A stretch of 64,000 nt of DNA from Margaritifera margaritifera (GCA_029931535.1 JAQPZY010001129.1:248001-312000), one strand, 5' to 3'. Counted from the first letter of the stretch, positions 47,341 to 59,884 are shown. Notes: generated by a model not told the origin, from the letters alone. Numbers and translations: made by a program.

Positions 47341-47870
47341 ATACCTCCCGCCATGATTAAGGCGGTGAACACACAACTTAGAGAGATGCTAGGATCGGGT
47401 GACATCCGTGAGTCAAAGAATCGTTCTCTTCTACAATATTTTAAGGTTTTGTGTCAATTTTCGGAAGCTCAATTCACGCACCATCAGAGATGCCTACTCC
47501 ATACCATGGTTAGGGTAATCTCTGCATACAATCTCCGGCTCAAGATATTTTTCCAAGTTGGACTTGAGATCCGGACATTGGCAAGTTGCCATCAAAGAAA
47601 ACAAACACGAAGACAAACACGAAACAGCACCGTTCTATGAATGTAATCGGATGACCTACAGGTTAACTTCAGCGCCCTATGCAATACAACATCTTATGGA
47701 AAATTGCATGGAATACATGAATCTCAGATGGTGCCATCTATAATGATAAGATAATTGTCTTCTTCCGGTTGGAAGCTGTATTTCATTGTCTGAAAGAACA
47801 TAGTTTAAGCTCAAAACCATCGAAGTCTTTAGGTAGAAAGTATTGTATCTAGAGCATATAGTATCACCCG
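47335..47870 (+). pseudogene. Gypsy reverse transcriptase remnant
   Basis: Starts at I-P-P-A-M-I-K-A-V (about 47342), followed by L-G-S-G-D-I-R-E-S-K, then after frameshifts D-L-R-S-G-H-W-Q-V-A-I-K-E (47560-47600), F-Y-E-C-N-R-M-T (about 47635), and a motif that reads Y-N-D-K near 47730-47745 where Y-x-D-D is expected. These are RT motifs of a metazoan Gypsy (Ty3-like) polymerase in the right order. The loss of one catalytic Asp and several frameshifts make it inactive. Gag and protease, normally upstream, are missing. Confidence 0.85.
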
Positions 47871-48425
47871 ATCGAAACCGATCCTAGCAAAAATTGAAGC
47901 ATTAAAGAAATGGCTGGTTCCGAGAAATGTGAAAGACATAGGAACTTTTCTCGGTTTTGCTGACTACTATAGGAAGTTTTTGAGGGATTACGTAAAGCTC
48001 ACTGACCTACTTGTACGCTGTGCTACTAACCGGACGCTTAAATCATAGAGTGCAAAGCCGATACCTTGGAGCAAGAACAGGAATCGTTCGACACTATTAT
48101 TCCGATCATGGCGTATGCGCACTATACCAAGCAATTCTTGCTGAACGTTTCCTGTTGGAAAATACATTCTGCTCATGAGCTTGAATTTCTTGCACCCAAA
48201 TAAGTCGCTACTGATAAATTTCGTGACTACCTATATGGAAATAAATTTGAAGTCAGGACGGACAATCGCCTGACTTGTGTGTTGACTAGTGCAAAGCTAC
48301 ATTCGACCTGATATTGCTGCTCGGCCATTGTATCTATCGAAAATTTTATACTGAAGTTCAGAAGCAAAAAGATCAATCGTGAGGCTGACGGTTTGTCAAG
48401 AATCCCAGTAGATATTTGCAAGGTG
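47871..48425 (+). pseudogene. Gypsy connection and RNase H remnant
   Basis: The connection reads F-L-G-F-A-D-Y-Y-R-K-F at about 47950-47985. RNase H blocks follow, with an A-H-E-L-E-F-L-A-like segment and F-R-D-Y-L-Y-G-N-K-F-E-V-R-T-D-N near 48175-48270. The domain ends in a R-E-A-D-G-L-S-R-I-P-like motif (about 48380-48405), which usually closes RNase H in Gypsy Pol. Frameshifts are frequent. Confidence 0.8.
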
Positions 48426-48479
48426 TTGAATGATCCTGGAAAGGCAATATTTCTGGATTGTACACTGAATTTCGAAACA

Positions 48480-49330
48480 ATAACACTCCTAGAGTGGTAT
48501 AGTAACCCTCAGTGCTGTCCCTATTTGATAAGGACAATCGGTATCAGGAGCAGTTAGGCACTGCACCCTTCTCGAAAGCGGATTTGATTCAATTAATGGA
48601 CCCTGCTATCCAGAGTGTCAAGTTTTTGATTGATATTGGTAACAAGCTCTCACAACGAATTTGAGAAAGAAACTCCATAAGTAACAAGTTACTTAAGGGA
48701 GTGGAATACATTTCTCACGAAAAAAGAGATGCTTTATAGGGCGAGAAACGTTTAAGATCAAACTCATCTTCAGCTCATATTACCGCCTGCTTTTGCAATG
48801 CTTCCTTTAAGAGGCCATGAGAGACGAGACCGATCACTGTCACAGTTGCAAAATAGACTTGCTGACCCTGTATGGAACATTATGTCGAACGAAGGATGAA
48901 ATTTTGTGACCGCTGCGTCAGATGGAAAGCACTGTCTCAGATGAGAGGTGCGCTTCTCGTTATTATCCAGACTACTAATAAGGATGGTTATGAGAATAGG
49001 TTAGTAATTACCGATCACTTTTCTAGATACGCTAAGGCGATCCCTAATAAATTGTACAATTGTATTGTTCATTACGGCGTTCCAGCTCATCTTCACGTCG
49101 ACAAAATCAGTAACATTAAATGGAAAGTTATCATGGCGTTCTGTTGCATCGCCGGTATTGAAAATAGAAGAATGACTCATTACCACGACGTGGGTAAAGA
49201 AATTTCTGAGTTTTTACAGCACTCCGTTTAATATGCTTGGCGCCCAGGAAGAAAAAAAAAAAGATGGGAAGACATACGTGGTGCCATGCATGCATACAAC
49301 GCCAGAAGGCATGAGAGCACGTCATATTCC
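48480..49330 (+). pseudogene. Gypsy integrase, N-terminal and core remnant
   Basis: A zinc-binding remnant with C-D-R-C-V-R-W-K (about 48905-48930) is followed by the core: Y-E-N-R-L-V-I-T-D-H-F-S-R-Y-A (about 48985-49035), then a deletion, I-V-H-Y-G-V-P and H-V-D (about 49065-49100), and a Y-H-D-V-G-K-E-I block (about 49180-49205) where the catalytic Glu segment is expected. After a frameshift, H-A-Y-N-A-R-R-H-E-S-T (about 49290-49325) leads to the solo-LTR insertion at 49331. Confidence 0.8.
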
Positions 49331-50007
49331 TGTTATGTATGATGTTTATGTATTTAACTTTTGTCTATGATTGCTTCTTGCATTGTAATTTGAAAATACA
49401 CACTTAACTTTTGTCCAGTTGTTTACATAGTATTTTCATAGGCATTTCGCAATTAGACTTGTGTGACATATGTCAGATAGGCGTGTATTTTTCCATTAGA
49501 AATACTCATATTCTGATGCGACATAGGTCACGTAGGCATGTGTATTTATATACCGATTTTGGTAAACAAATTTATTCCTGTTTTAGAATTCCGGTTTTAA
49601 AAGATCAGTCTGTAAGGAATCTATTTTAGTTGTGTTGTTGAAATCAGATATAATTTGAGAGGAATTATTTATTTACAATATTCATTGGAAATACTAACGT
49701 GTTCATTGACTTTTGGATTAATACACGATTTGAGGATTTATGTGAACTCATTCAAATACATTTTTTGGATTACAATTTTGTGGTACATCAGGATATTCAA
49801 GGCTATTGGAATTCATTTGGAACATTCTGGTTTTTTTTGGACTTGTGCTTAGGACATTTAGGATTATTTGGAATCTAACTCACAAATTGTAAGTGTGTTT
49901 TGAACTTTCACTTTAATTGTCTAGAAATAAATTGCTTGTTGATTTTACTTACATTGTTGGTTTCAGTTTCTTTCTGTTACATATGTTTAAGACCAAGAGT
50001 CGTAACA
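49331..50007 (+). mobile_element. Solo LTR (family X), copy 1, inside Gypsy integrase
   Basis: 677 bp starting TGTTATGTATG and ending GTCGTAACA, so with TG...CA ends in a short inverted repeat (TGTTA/TAACA). It matches 62350-62998 along its whole length. It contains a TATATA-like box and an AATAAA near the right end (about 49925). No internal retrotransposon sequence is attached. The 4 flanking bases are TTCC (left) and CTCC (right), an imperfect possible target duplication. The integrase reading resumes after it. Confidence 0.88.
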
Positions 50008-50420
50008 CTCCATGTACTTTCTCATGTTTTGGTGGCTACCTCGTTGACTTTTCATGTCTTTCTGCGTATCAGTCTATCGTGGGTCGAAAAATCACAGCTC
50101 CTAAGGGCAAGGCTTGAAGAAACGTCGGAAATTCGGCTTGAAACAGCAATAAAACAAGCCATTAAATCAGAAAATAAGCAGAAAAGAAATTACGACATAA
50201 GAGTCCGAGAGTCTCGTATGGAACACAGGGATCGTATTCTAAGAAAGAATGTGTCGACGAGGAATAGGAACGTGACCCTTACATTGTCAAATCACATCCG
50301 AATATGGAGATACGCGTATATGTGGTGGCAAAGGAAAATGAAAGAGGACCGACCAGGACCCTCAACAGAAATCTACTCCTGCCCTTTGATTACATGTCTC
50401 TGCGCATAGATGAAACCCCT
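50008..50420 (+). pseudogene. Gypsy integrase C-terminal remnant
   Basis: A block with Q-K-R-N-Y-D-I-R-V-R-E-S-R (about 50175-50220) and R-D-R-I-L-R-K-N-V, then after a frameshift E-N-E-R-G-P-T-R-T-L-N-R-N-L-L-L-P-F (about 50330-50395). This arrangement is typical of the integrase C-terminal domain of Gypsy elements. The 169-codon frame at 49900-50409 starts within the inserted LTR and is therefore a chimera. Confidence 0.8.
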
Positions 50421-50995
50421 CAAGCTGCGGATTTGAAAACAAAAGGTGACTTAAAATCACGGGAGGATTCTGGTAAGAATTTAAAGACGTAAGAAGATTA
50501 TCAAAATAGTTCCAGGCCAGAAATTGCAGCAATGATGGACAACCGTTCAGAAAAAGAAGGCACGAAGGAACAGTCAAATTCCAAGGAGGAATTTTCTAAC
50601 TGTTACCCGATTTCAGTATCCTTTTGGTTCTTGCACATTTACACATAAACAACATCAGTCTCTGAATCCAAGGGTCAGAGAATTTGTCCCGAGACGTCTT
50701 CAAAAAGATCCGCCTACACATTCTGGTATTGATTCATTTAGTACCTCGGGCATAAAGGACTCGTTTCACTCAATAAATGATTGCGACGAGTCTACTGAAA
50801 CTAACTCGATGTCAAACTCGACCGTTTGTGTGAGTCGGCCTGTAAAGGCAGATGATGATAATAGGCGAGTGGCTTTTATAATGGTATCTAATCATCATAT
50901 ATGTATACATGTTCCCTAATTAAAAAAAACAACAGTTTCCTATTAGGCCATTAGTCATAACATGCCGGGACAGCATTTCTCGCAGCTGGGGACAA
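50421..50995 (+). pseudogene. Gypsy Pol C-terminal tail and 3' untranslated region
   Basis: A charged, Ser/Glu-rich tail with V-R-E-F-V-P-R-R at about 50670-50695 continues from the integrase. It ends near 50880. A purine-rich AGCTGGGGACAA directly before 50996 is a plausible polypurine tract for plus-strand priming. Confidence 0.55.
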
Positions 50996-51585
50996 TGTAA
51001 CAGGAATAATTCTTTTTAATTTGTAATGCCTTTTTCATGATTCACATCTCGTATCTTAAAATAATACTTTGTTCTTATTCAGAGACACGTTAGCCTTTGA
51101 AGTTGCCATATTTGTGGTTAGTTATCATAATTTGTCAAATTTTGCATTTTCAAAGCAGCAACGTCCTTGCTTTTAGATGATTTCGTACTGATATGAAGAG
51201 TTTGGATAGCAAACGGTGATAGTCGTCGTTTGACTTATGTCTTCATCTCAACATCGCAAATTAATTCATTCACACGTATAGCTGTCAATTTATTAATTCA
51301 TTCATTTATTAATTCCTTTGTTCATCCGACCATTCGTTCGCTTAATCATTCATTTATTAATACCTATATGATCTAAATTTAGTCCCGACACGGTTAGAAT
51401 GTTGCTTAACCAGTTGACTTATCTCATGACACCTGCCCAGGTCGCACGTGCCAGCAATCTCTGCATTGCTATCTGTAGTTCGACTTCAAAGAGAGAACTA
51501 TTCTTTTTCTCTCGCCATTATTTGTTTCTTCAACATTAGGAATATTCATCTTATTATAGGTTTGTAACTTGTCTTTTATCTTCAT

Positions 51586-51988
51586 AGTCCGATAAATCAA
51601 TCCTCACCCCACCCCCAATCTGTGTTGATACTGATGGACTATTTGTAGATATGATATCGCCTATTCATAAAATCGAGGAATCGTTTGCAGACAAATCTGT
51701 CCGCAAGATATCGGTGTACATTTTAGACACTTACTGGTATTTCTCGCGTCTCTTGAGCTACCGTCGGTTGAAGGGTCATTTTGGCGATATGTACAGAATA
51801 TTTCCGAATCAAATCCTATGTTTGACGACTTGTAAATCCACTTGGAATAACACAACCCTAAGTCCTATGACCATTTTGAATTGCGTGCTACATATGGCCA
51901 AATACCGGTAAGTGTCTAAACTGTACGCGGGTGTGTTCCGGAAAGATTTGCACACAGCAAAAATTTGGGGGATGATATATCGGACTAA
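51586..51988. mobile_element. TIR element (MITE) in Gypsy 3' LTR
   Basis: 403 bp, absent from the 5' LTR. Left end AGTCCGATAAATCAATCC (51586-51603); the right end contains the complement of AGTCCGATATATCATCCC (51969-51986). TATCTTCAT flanks it at 51577-51585 and 51989-51997, a 9-bp duplication. The TSD length suggests a Mutator-like affinity. The 86-codon frame inside shows no known domain. Confidence 0.75.
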
Positions 51989-52030
51989 TATCTTCATTCT
52001 TTATTATTTTCCACATAGCATTTCCATTAT

Positions 52031-52032
<2 letters not shown>

Positions 52033-52112
<80 letters not shown>
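52033..52112 (+). repeat. (TA)n microsatellite 10
   Basis: AT run of about 79 bases inside the Gypsy 3' LTR. Confidence 0.98.
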
Positions 52113-52114
<2 letters not shown>

Positions 52115-52472
52115 GTGCTAATAGTCATTTTGCTTATTTATTTTTTCATCTGTGAATTTCATAATACGCGGACTTGCCTGTTGTCCACTTAATACATTTA
52201 TTGTAAATTTGTTTCTCTTTCATTCATTTAATATACATAAAATTTCATTCATATGTCAGATATATGACATATTGGTGATATATATTTAATTTACGAGCGC
52301 ATTGCAGTCTGGAGTTCGCCTTTAAAGAGAAAACTATTCGTTCTCTCTCGCCATCAGTTGTGTCTTCAAAATGTCCAATTGTCATCTTACTTCATATTGC
52401 ATTACGCATTAAACAAATAAGTAGCGAACGCATGTTTGTCGTTACTTGTTCCCTTCGTTTGAAACCGTTACA

Positions 52473-53156
52473 ACGGAAATGGAAAAATCATTATATTTTC
52501 CGGGCAGAAAATTTCTCACCTGTTCTAAGGCGAGAGCACCAATTAAAGGCTAGGTGTAGATCCAGGTTTCTAGTGATATCTCTGATGAAGCAACCGTTTG
52601 CTAAAACTGTCACATTTGTTTTAAACTGGTCTTATTTCATACAGTGCCTTGAGTCAGTATTTAATATATTATATTGATATATCGATTGAGGAACTGTCAA
52701 CAAATTGTGCATGTGTATATTACTATTAAGTAGTGAAAAAATAAATAGAACTTGGGGCAAAATAAATTTCACACAAATGTAACTTCACTTATATATTCAT
52801 AAAGAGTGTCGACAATCTATATATATTAGGGATTCGAAAAGGTGAGAACACGGGTTTAACTGCCTAATAGGAAGCCAGTACGAGTCCAAACAAATTCAAA
52901 AAAACATTCATTTAGGTCATGGGGACGGAAATAATGGAAACCTGGATGGGAAACTAAACTAGTACGTCCCTTTCGAAACAAAAAAAAAAGCAACCTCACT
53001 TCAAAGTATTATTTCAAAATTCTATTTCCTCGGACGAGAGGTACGGGGCAGGGGGAGGGGGAGGGCTAGACACAGAAAAAAATCTGTAACTTTTGGTCTA
53101 CGGGAGATCACTTCACGAGCCTACCAGTTTCCATTTAGCTCGGGGTCACGAAGCAG

Positions 53157-53192
<36 letters not shown>

Positions 53193-55403
53193 CCATAAAA
53201 CTTTGTCATCGCATGCAATGTCATACATTCTTCCCCATATGAATTAAACTAAATATGCTAGCAAAGATATGAAACTATTCGTAGTTCTCATAGATTTATA
53301 AATTATGGTAATTTTAACATTTAAAAATTTTAAGCAGAAAGGAGAAGTATGCATTAGAACTTTACATTGGGAATTTTGCATCCTTTTTTTTTTTTTTTTT
53401 TTTTTTTGTAAGTTTTAAAAACTTGCTGGTAGTCATTTTATGAGAACCTCCCGAAAAAAATCAAATGACTAATTTGATTATATAACATTTACCTGATGTT
53501 TTGACATCAAGAGTGGCGGTTGCCAAGAAAGATCGCATGTGTATATGCGACCTCATAGATTAATAATAACATCTCGTTCAAAACCACCCATTTTTGAAAT
53601 GTTCAAAACCAAATTACCAGTGAGACTGCCACACCTTATAGCAGTGAAAACTCACAATTGCTGTGGCTTAAATAGTGCGGTAATTGTGGAAACAGATTTT
53701 GTTTCTAAATTATAAGTTCATGGAAAAAAACGGTTTAATTCATTTCATTTGGAATTGTGTTACTTTGCGTCATTTACTCAGTGACGCCCACGACATAACG
53801 GGAAATCAAGATCTTCAATTATAATTGTCACTGATTTAAAAGTCCATCTCGTATTTTCACTGTTCTCCGGCGCTTGAGAACGATCATGTCACATACATGA
53901 TATCAGTATATACGCACGGGACCAATCCCTTGTGACCTCCTTTGCTGGAGATACAGTGTTTCTTTTGGGTGTATATCTTGTAGTCAATTTCATTATGCTC
54001 ATTTTTTTAACATATGACCGGAAAAAAAATATATCATAGTTTCGAGAACAATTTTGTTCGGAATATTTTAACCAATTTGGCAGCATAAACTTGGCGATAA
54101 ATTTATTATCCTGTCTCTGAAATGGGACATTTCTGATAAAGATCGAAAATGTCTTGAACCTAAAATTTTGAATTCCAAATCACTCAGATTCCAGCTTGTG
54201 TAGAAGTCCGTTGATATCAGTCTTCTGTTGTGTTTTTTTTGTTGTTTTTTTTTTTTTTTTTGGGGGGGGGGGGGTTTATTTAAATATGACAGTTGCAGTC
54301 AACCGCTATAATTTGTTGAGTGAGAGCCAACGGTTTTAATTTGCTGGGTGAGAATTAAAAAGGTGGATATTTAAATAACAAAATAATCATAATTTTAAAA
54401 TTAAAATTAGTTATGATATATTATCAAAAGATTATAGATACATTCTGTACTTAATATATTCACGTAAAATTGTTAACTGTATCTGTAGTTACTATATTTA
54501 CAGTAAGTCGGTGGTGGTGATGGTGGTGTGGTGGTGGTGGTGGTGGGTGATATTGAACTGTTTGAATAGTTCGTACTTTTTATTTTAATATACGTGTTCG
54601 ACATTTGATATTCAGATCATTTTAAACGTGTTATCACCAGGAAAAGCAGAACAATTTTTAGAAGATTACAATTTGTTTTAAAGGCTAAGGTTAAACTATA
54701 AAAATCGGATTATAGCATTTACTCTTATTCTCATGCGGTCCGCTGTCGAGTTAACATTGCTTTTCGCTATCAGATTTGTTGCTGCCATTTTTGTTTTAAG
54801 AAATATTGTCCGACAGGTGCAACTTGACAAATGTCAAGTCGCTTCACACGTGGCTTGCAAAATGATTGGTCAGTGTTACGCACGTTCGCTGACAAGCGGT
54901 AATTAATTGAGAGTAGTGGATATGTCAATAATCATACAATGCCGAACACAACGTGATTGAGCAACTAACAATAGACTTGTCACACCTCATTTTATTGGCA
55001 TGATAACGAAGCGACACCTGTCAAGCTAATCATGATAAAGGAAGGAGGTCCACCCGCCCACTTTCTGGCTACCGGTCGGACGCGAATCTCGGCCTTTAAA
55101 TTTACCCTATGATTATTCTACAATGCAGTTTTTGCAAGGATTCTGCAATACTGCGGGTTTTGGACTTAGTTTTAAAGAGTACAGTATTTGTGTAAGCGTC
55201 GCCGTCAGACATTCAATATTCAGCTCGTATATGCTATTTAATGACAGGAAAATGCATTCATTGGATTTATCAGTTTGAATAAAAAATGCTTGTATTATTA
55301 ATTTTTGCTATTTCTTTAAACAAAACTAGTTATTATTTTCCAATAGTTCTGGATGCTTGGAATCTGTCTTCTAGATCAAAAACGCAAAAGCTATCGCTGT
55401 ATG
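52473..55403. other. No gene recognised; simple repeats
   Basis: Contains (CA)n at 53158-53192, a T-run at about 53384-53407, a T/G-run at about 54232-54274 and (GGT)n-like sequence at about 54508-54550. A short duplication with CAACGG/CAACCG and TTTGYTG lies at about 54297-54360. No coding motif seen. Confidence 0.5.
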
Positions 55404-55660
55404 ATTTGGTTTGGTGTTTTACGGCACAGCAACACAAGTAGGTTATTTAGTGCTAGACAATTGGAGTAAAGCGCCTAGCCCAAGGACACACTAAGGCAGC
55501 CGACCTGTCTGATACGATGGCAGGACTTGAACCCGTATCATATAGGTCGCGAGTCCTGCACACTTAACCACTGAGCTATCGATGCCCCTGGCTCCATTAG
55601 TCGCCTTACGACATACGGGACAGCGCATCGGGCCTAGTATACAACCCCTAGCCCGCAAGG
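55404..55660 (-). mobile_element. Composite tRNA-derived SINE
   Basis: On the minus strand: a 5' unit with TAGGCCCGATGCGCTGTCCC and TGTCGTAAGGCGACTAATGG, then a tRNA-like head with A-box-like TAGCTCAGTGGTT (complement of 55567-55579) and B-box-like CGGGTTCAAGTC (complement of 55524-55535). A TCGGCTGCCTTAG block, an AGCACTAAATAACC block and a GTGTTGCTGTGCCGTAAAAC tail follow. Same family as 4.8 and 44.3 kb. A G-run (55660-55679) abuts the 5' side. Confidence 0.85.
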
Positions 55661-55679
55661 GGGGGGGGGGGGGGGGGGG

Positions 55680-57544
55680 AAGGTAGCTCTAGTTGTGAAT
55701 ATACCACTTTTCCTATCTAATAAGTTTAAATAAAATTGAACTGATATGACTATTTTGTCTGGTATTTTGACGATTGTTCGTAACTGACAGTTAAAGTATG
55801 TTATTCAGAACTGGTTTCTTTTAGCTCGCATGTGGATGGGTGGGTGGTTTGTAAATAGGCTTTTATTTCCATTAAACACAAAACAAATTATTTAGATACA
55901 GTAAATAGTATCAATTAAAATTATTTTTCTTTCAGACCCAGCCATAAGATATCCTGATTAAATATATGGTTTATCTCCAATCTGACATCACTGCGTTAAC
56001 TCTAAAACGTGTTTACTTGTAGGTTTTAAGGTTTTCCTACTTAAATACCAACACCATGAAGTGTTATTTAAATTCTTTACGTTGGTTTTCTTCTAAAGAT
56101 TTTTTCAATATTATGTGAATAATTACCATCGTCTTTGTATGCACGAAATACCTTTTCGTTAAATACTTCTTCAAATTCCTGAAGAGTAAAGGTTTGAAGC
56201 AAAAGTAGCTGTTGACAATTAATTGATTAAATTGTAATCAATCCTTTAATTTTTAACCATTGACTTTGGTGAATGAAATACTATTATCAGCATGATAGTG
56301 TAGTTGTACTTGACGTAATCTATAATAAACTAACATTTAATCTCTCACTCTCTCTCTTTGATGCAAGTTAATCTGTTCAATAGTTCTAGGCCGCCATTTG
56401 TCTTCATCGTTCTTGACGCTTAGAGGTGGGAAAAATAAATTGGAGGAGAACGTAGCAATTTAGACGATGAAAGGGAGATATTCATGGCAAGTATGCATGT
56501 GGAACTTGATATCATTATGATGTGCTATTACCGTGGCCCGTAATTACATATCCGAATACCAAGGCATCTCTCAAGCCGGGAGTGCAGGTGGCGGGAATGA
56601 AAATTGATTTGTCTTTTCTAAACCTTACAAACACAGATTATAAAATAAACAGATACATGCAAATGTCAGAAAACTAATATAAATCAAGGTTCCGTTTGAA
56701 TCATATTTATCCTTAGTCAATGCATTTTTTCTCAAAAAATGGCCCTGAAGCAAGGCAAACTTTATTGATGGATTGAATTTCCGACAAGAGGAATAACAGT
56801 ATGTGAATTGTATACTATCTCCTAAATAAAAACCAATTGACTGCTATACAAATAATTAAAGAACAAAAAAAAAAAAAAAAAAAAAAAAAATGACAAACGC
56901 TCATTGCATGTGTCCGATGCAACTAAGAGGTAAGGCTAATTTTATCATTGCGGGAGGTAGAACTTATATATTAGGACTATGTTACCTGAGTTATCAGAGG
57001 AGAATTTGACACGTGGATTGTACTGCGATATCTCTTTTAGGCACAGGGACAGATGATCGAATCCAAAAGCTTAGAAGTGCAAAAACAACTGATTTTCAGA
57101 ACATATATGTAGTCGGAAGGAATTATGAACTCATTTAAAAGACATCAATATTGTCAATTTTTCTTCAATTTGTGTAATCGAGAATTACCTCCATTATCAA
57201 TACCGTCAACAAATCCACCATCTTTTACTACTACTGCAACTACTACCATCATCACAACGACAGCGATTACAGAAACAGAACACAACTTTATTACCAACTC
57301 GGGTGTAACAAAAGACATCTGAGGTTATGTGAAAAATATATAATATATTAAAATGCTTGGTCGTGTAGTGGGGAAAAAGGAAAATGAAGAGAAAGAGGAA
57401 AAGACAAAGTGTTAGTCTGATTAATTTGATGCGAGTATATATGATAGGATTAAGTCATACGTGGTAACAGAGACAACCATTAGTTTGCATGACTCAGGTT
57501 GAGTACAATCATCAGTTTAAGGGAATCAGAACGACTTAATTTTT
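55680..57544. other. No gene recognised; poly(A) at 56865-56890
   Basis: AT-rich. 56390-56600 is less AT-rich and lacks repeat structure, with a GTAATTAC core. Ser/Thr-rich frames near 57125-57322 have no recognisable motif. Confidence 0.45.
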
Positions 57545-57722
57545 TGTTTTCTGTTTTTTATTGGTTTTTACGGCACTTTGAACACATTATTGGCTATATA
57601 ATACAGAGGAAATGGAAACTCTGAGGCAGCCGATTATGGGCTGGCCTGGGCGATTATCGAACCCGATGCCCCTTGGATTACGAGCCCGACGCTCTACCAA
57701 CAAAGCTACCGCGACTTCCTAG
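57545..57722 (-). mobile_element. tRNA-derived SINE, related family member
   Basis: On the minus strand: a tRNA-like head with TTGTTGGTAGAGC (complement of 57690-57702) and a one-base-expanded B box near 57654-57664. Then come the TCGGCTGCCTCAG block shared with the 55.4-kb SINE and a GTGCCGTAAAA-ACCAA tail. Confidence 0.7.
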
Positions 57723-59634
57723 CACGATTTAAATAAACTTACATGATCTAATCAGTTCTTTAGCAATAACAGTATTTAGATGCGCAGCAAATATTATTGT
57801 GTATACATTTGAAAGATATGGGGCTTTTTTAGCAATACAAAGTTTCAGTTTCTTTGATTCAAAACAAAATGTTGACGCTTCAAAACGATAATGAAATTTA
57901 TTACCAATATCTAGTGAGGCACAATTCACGTTGTTAATAGATCTTTGAAGTTTGCCATCTCCCAGTTTCAATTTGAAGATAAATACTATTATTATACATA
58001 TCCAAGATTAATGCGGGACCACATACAAAGTTTTTCATCCTCTTCCATCAATGCCACTGCAGCTACTACAACCCCAATCAATGCCGTTATTACTGAAAGT
58101 TTAAACATCTTGCTCGCGTCTGAGATTTTCGCCTTACGTAAGAAGAGTATGAAAGTGTGTAAGTGCATTCAAAGTCCTATTGTAAGCAACTTACTAGCCT
58201 TGAATTGAGACAGCTCAGAAAAGAAAGAAGAAAAAAAAGAAAAAAAAAAAACAAGAAAAAAAAAGAAGACTTACTGACATCGTTGCATAAAGGCTTATTG
58301 TATCACGTTTAGACACCCAATAACAAATATATAAGAATTAAACGCCCCAAATTTTAAATTGTTCACAAAATAACCCATTCGCCAGTTTATTTGACACAGT
58401 AACAAGTTAACAAATAAAGATCAGATATTTTGACAACGCGTACAATATATTTTCTATACGGATAGCCTCTGCGTTATCTGATAGATAACTGACATCTTCG
58501 CACGTCCTTATCAGACATTTAAACTGACATATTTTCACACGGACAAATCTGTAATAGTATTAACAGTGAAACGCAAAGTATTCAATGTGTATAAAAACAT
58601 TCGTCCTTTATCATCTATTGTCATTTGATATAACTGACTGATCTAAAGAAATTGATATATTAAACTTAACTTCTGACGCGGAAAGTGTGTCTTCTGGCGA
58701 GAATAGATATGCTGGTTTAACATCTGCATGAGATGATAATCGTCTTTTCTCATTTGGAAAGATAAATACTGAAATTCAAAATAAGTACAAGGTATAGTAT
58801 ATTTCAGTATCGACATGACTCAAAAGACATAATATTTCCCACAACAAAGTTGAAAAATTAGCATGTTTATAATATTTTTAAAAAAAATAAAATACAAGCA
58901 TCTTTAATAGCTAAAGATGAGTAAAATGTATTATTTTGAAACGTCCACGTTGTCTAATTATTTTTAACCACAAGATGAAGATTATTCAAAATTAAATATA
59001 CTTTTTATTCCCATCTCTTTCAAGGTCTACCTCTGTAAAATGTATCAATACTGACAATGCGAAAGAATGTTTTATTAATAAGAAAAATTATGTAGATGTT
59101 CCAACCTTCTCACTGAAAGTTTAGACCGCGTCATTTCAGATATTGATCCTAAATAAATCTTTATTAGTCTGGATCTTTTCTGCATTTCTGTGTGACATGT
59201 AAATGAGGACAATTAGAGCGACAACATAAGTGTCAGAGTAAAAAGCTTCCCCGAAGTGAAGAAAGTAGATCAACCCTGAACAAATGAACCCAAAAATTGC
59301 AACAGTGGAAAATAAGGTTTATATTTCATTCCCTGACGTATGAGCTTGCTCATTTATCACGAAACTATCAAAATCAAGCTTTCTTTGCAGACTGGCATTC
59401 TTTTTGAATTGTGACATTTTCACTTGCTTTACCACATGTATTAGATTATGAGCGTAGGTGCGGGCTTTAAAGAAAAGGGACAAGCAATGGTATTAATGAA
59501 ATTTTGTTTGTATTTTTGAAGTAAATCCGTTTCATTTAGATCAACCATAGTTTGAAGAGGTCAATTAAGGCTTGTGATGTTTTCATTAACTTGTCAGATT
59601 TAATTTAAGAGCTGGAACTGCCCAAGTGCTTTGT
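57723..59634. other. No gene recognised
   Basis: AT-rich; an A/G-rich run at about 58222-58270. Ser/Thr/Ala-rich frames at 57945-58208 show no family motif. Confidence 0.45.
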
Positions 59635-59778
59635 TATGTATGTATGTATGTATGTATGTATGTATGTATGTATGTATGTATGTATGTATGTATGTATGTA
59701 TGTATGTATGTATGTATGTATGTATGTATGTATGTATGTATGTATGTATGTATGTATGTATGTATGTATGTATGTATG
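59635..59778 (+). repeat. (TATG)n microsatellite, about 36 units
   Basis: Pure tetranucleotide array. Because the unit has no stop in any frame, long Tyr-Val-Cys-Met or His-Thr-Tyr-Ile frames appear on both strands; these are artefacts. Confidence 0.98.
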
Positions 59779-59845
59779 AATTTACATGTACGTAATTCAT
59801 TTTGTCTCCCTTTACCATATCATCAAAACAACCTTTGTGTTTTGG

Positions 59846-59846
<1 letters not shown>

Positions 59847-59880
<34 letters not shown>
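59847..59880 (-). repeat. (ATT)n tail of LINE D
   Basis: About 11 AAT triplets on the plus strand, i.e. ATT on the LINE strand, directly at the 3' end of LINE D, where LINEs of this kind end in short tandem repeats. Confidence 0.8.

Positions 59881-59884
<4 letters not shown>

Larger units (their letters stand above)
50996..52472 (+). mobile_element. Gypsy element, 3' LTR
   Basis: Starts TGTAACAGG and ends CCGTTACA, giving a TGTAAC/GTTACA inverted end pair. It is homologous to the 5' LTR in ordered blocks but longer because of a 403-bp TIR element (51586-51988) and a (TA)n tract (52033-52112). No clean target duplication was found outside the two LTRs. Confidence 0.75.

Noticed and set aside
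49900..50409. 169-codon single gene
   Set aside because: Its first part is the end of a solo LTR and its second part Gypsy integrase; the junction is at 50007/50008.
59600..59850. Cys-Met-Tyr-Val and His-Thr-Tyr-Ile repeat proteins
   Set aside because: Both strands of one (TATG)n array are stop-free; not genes.
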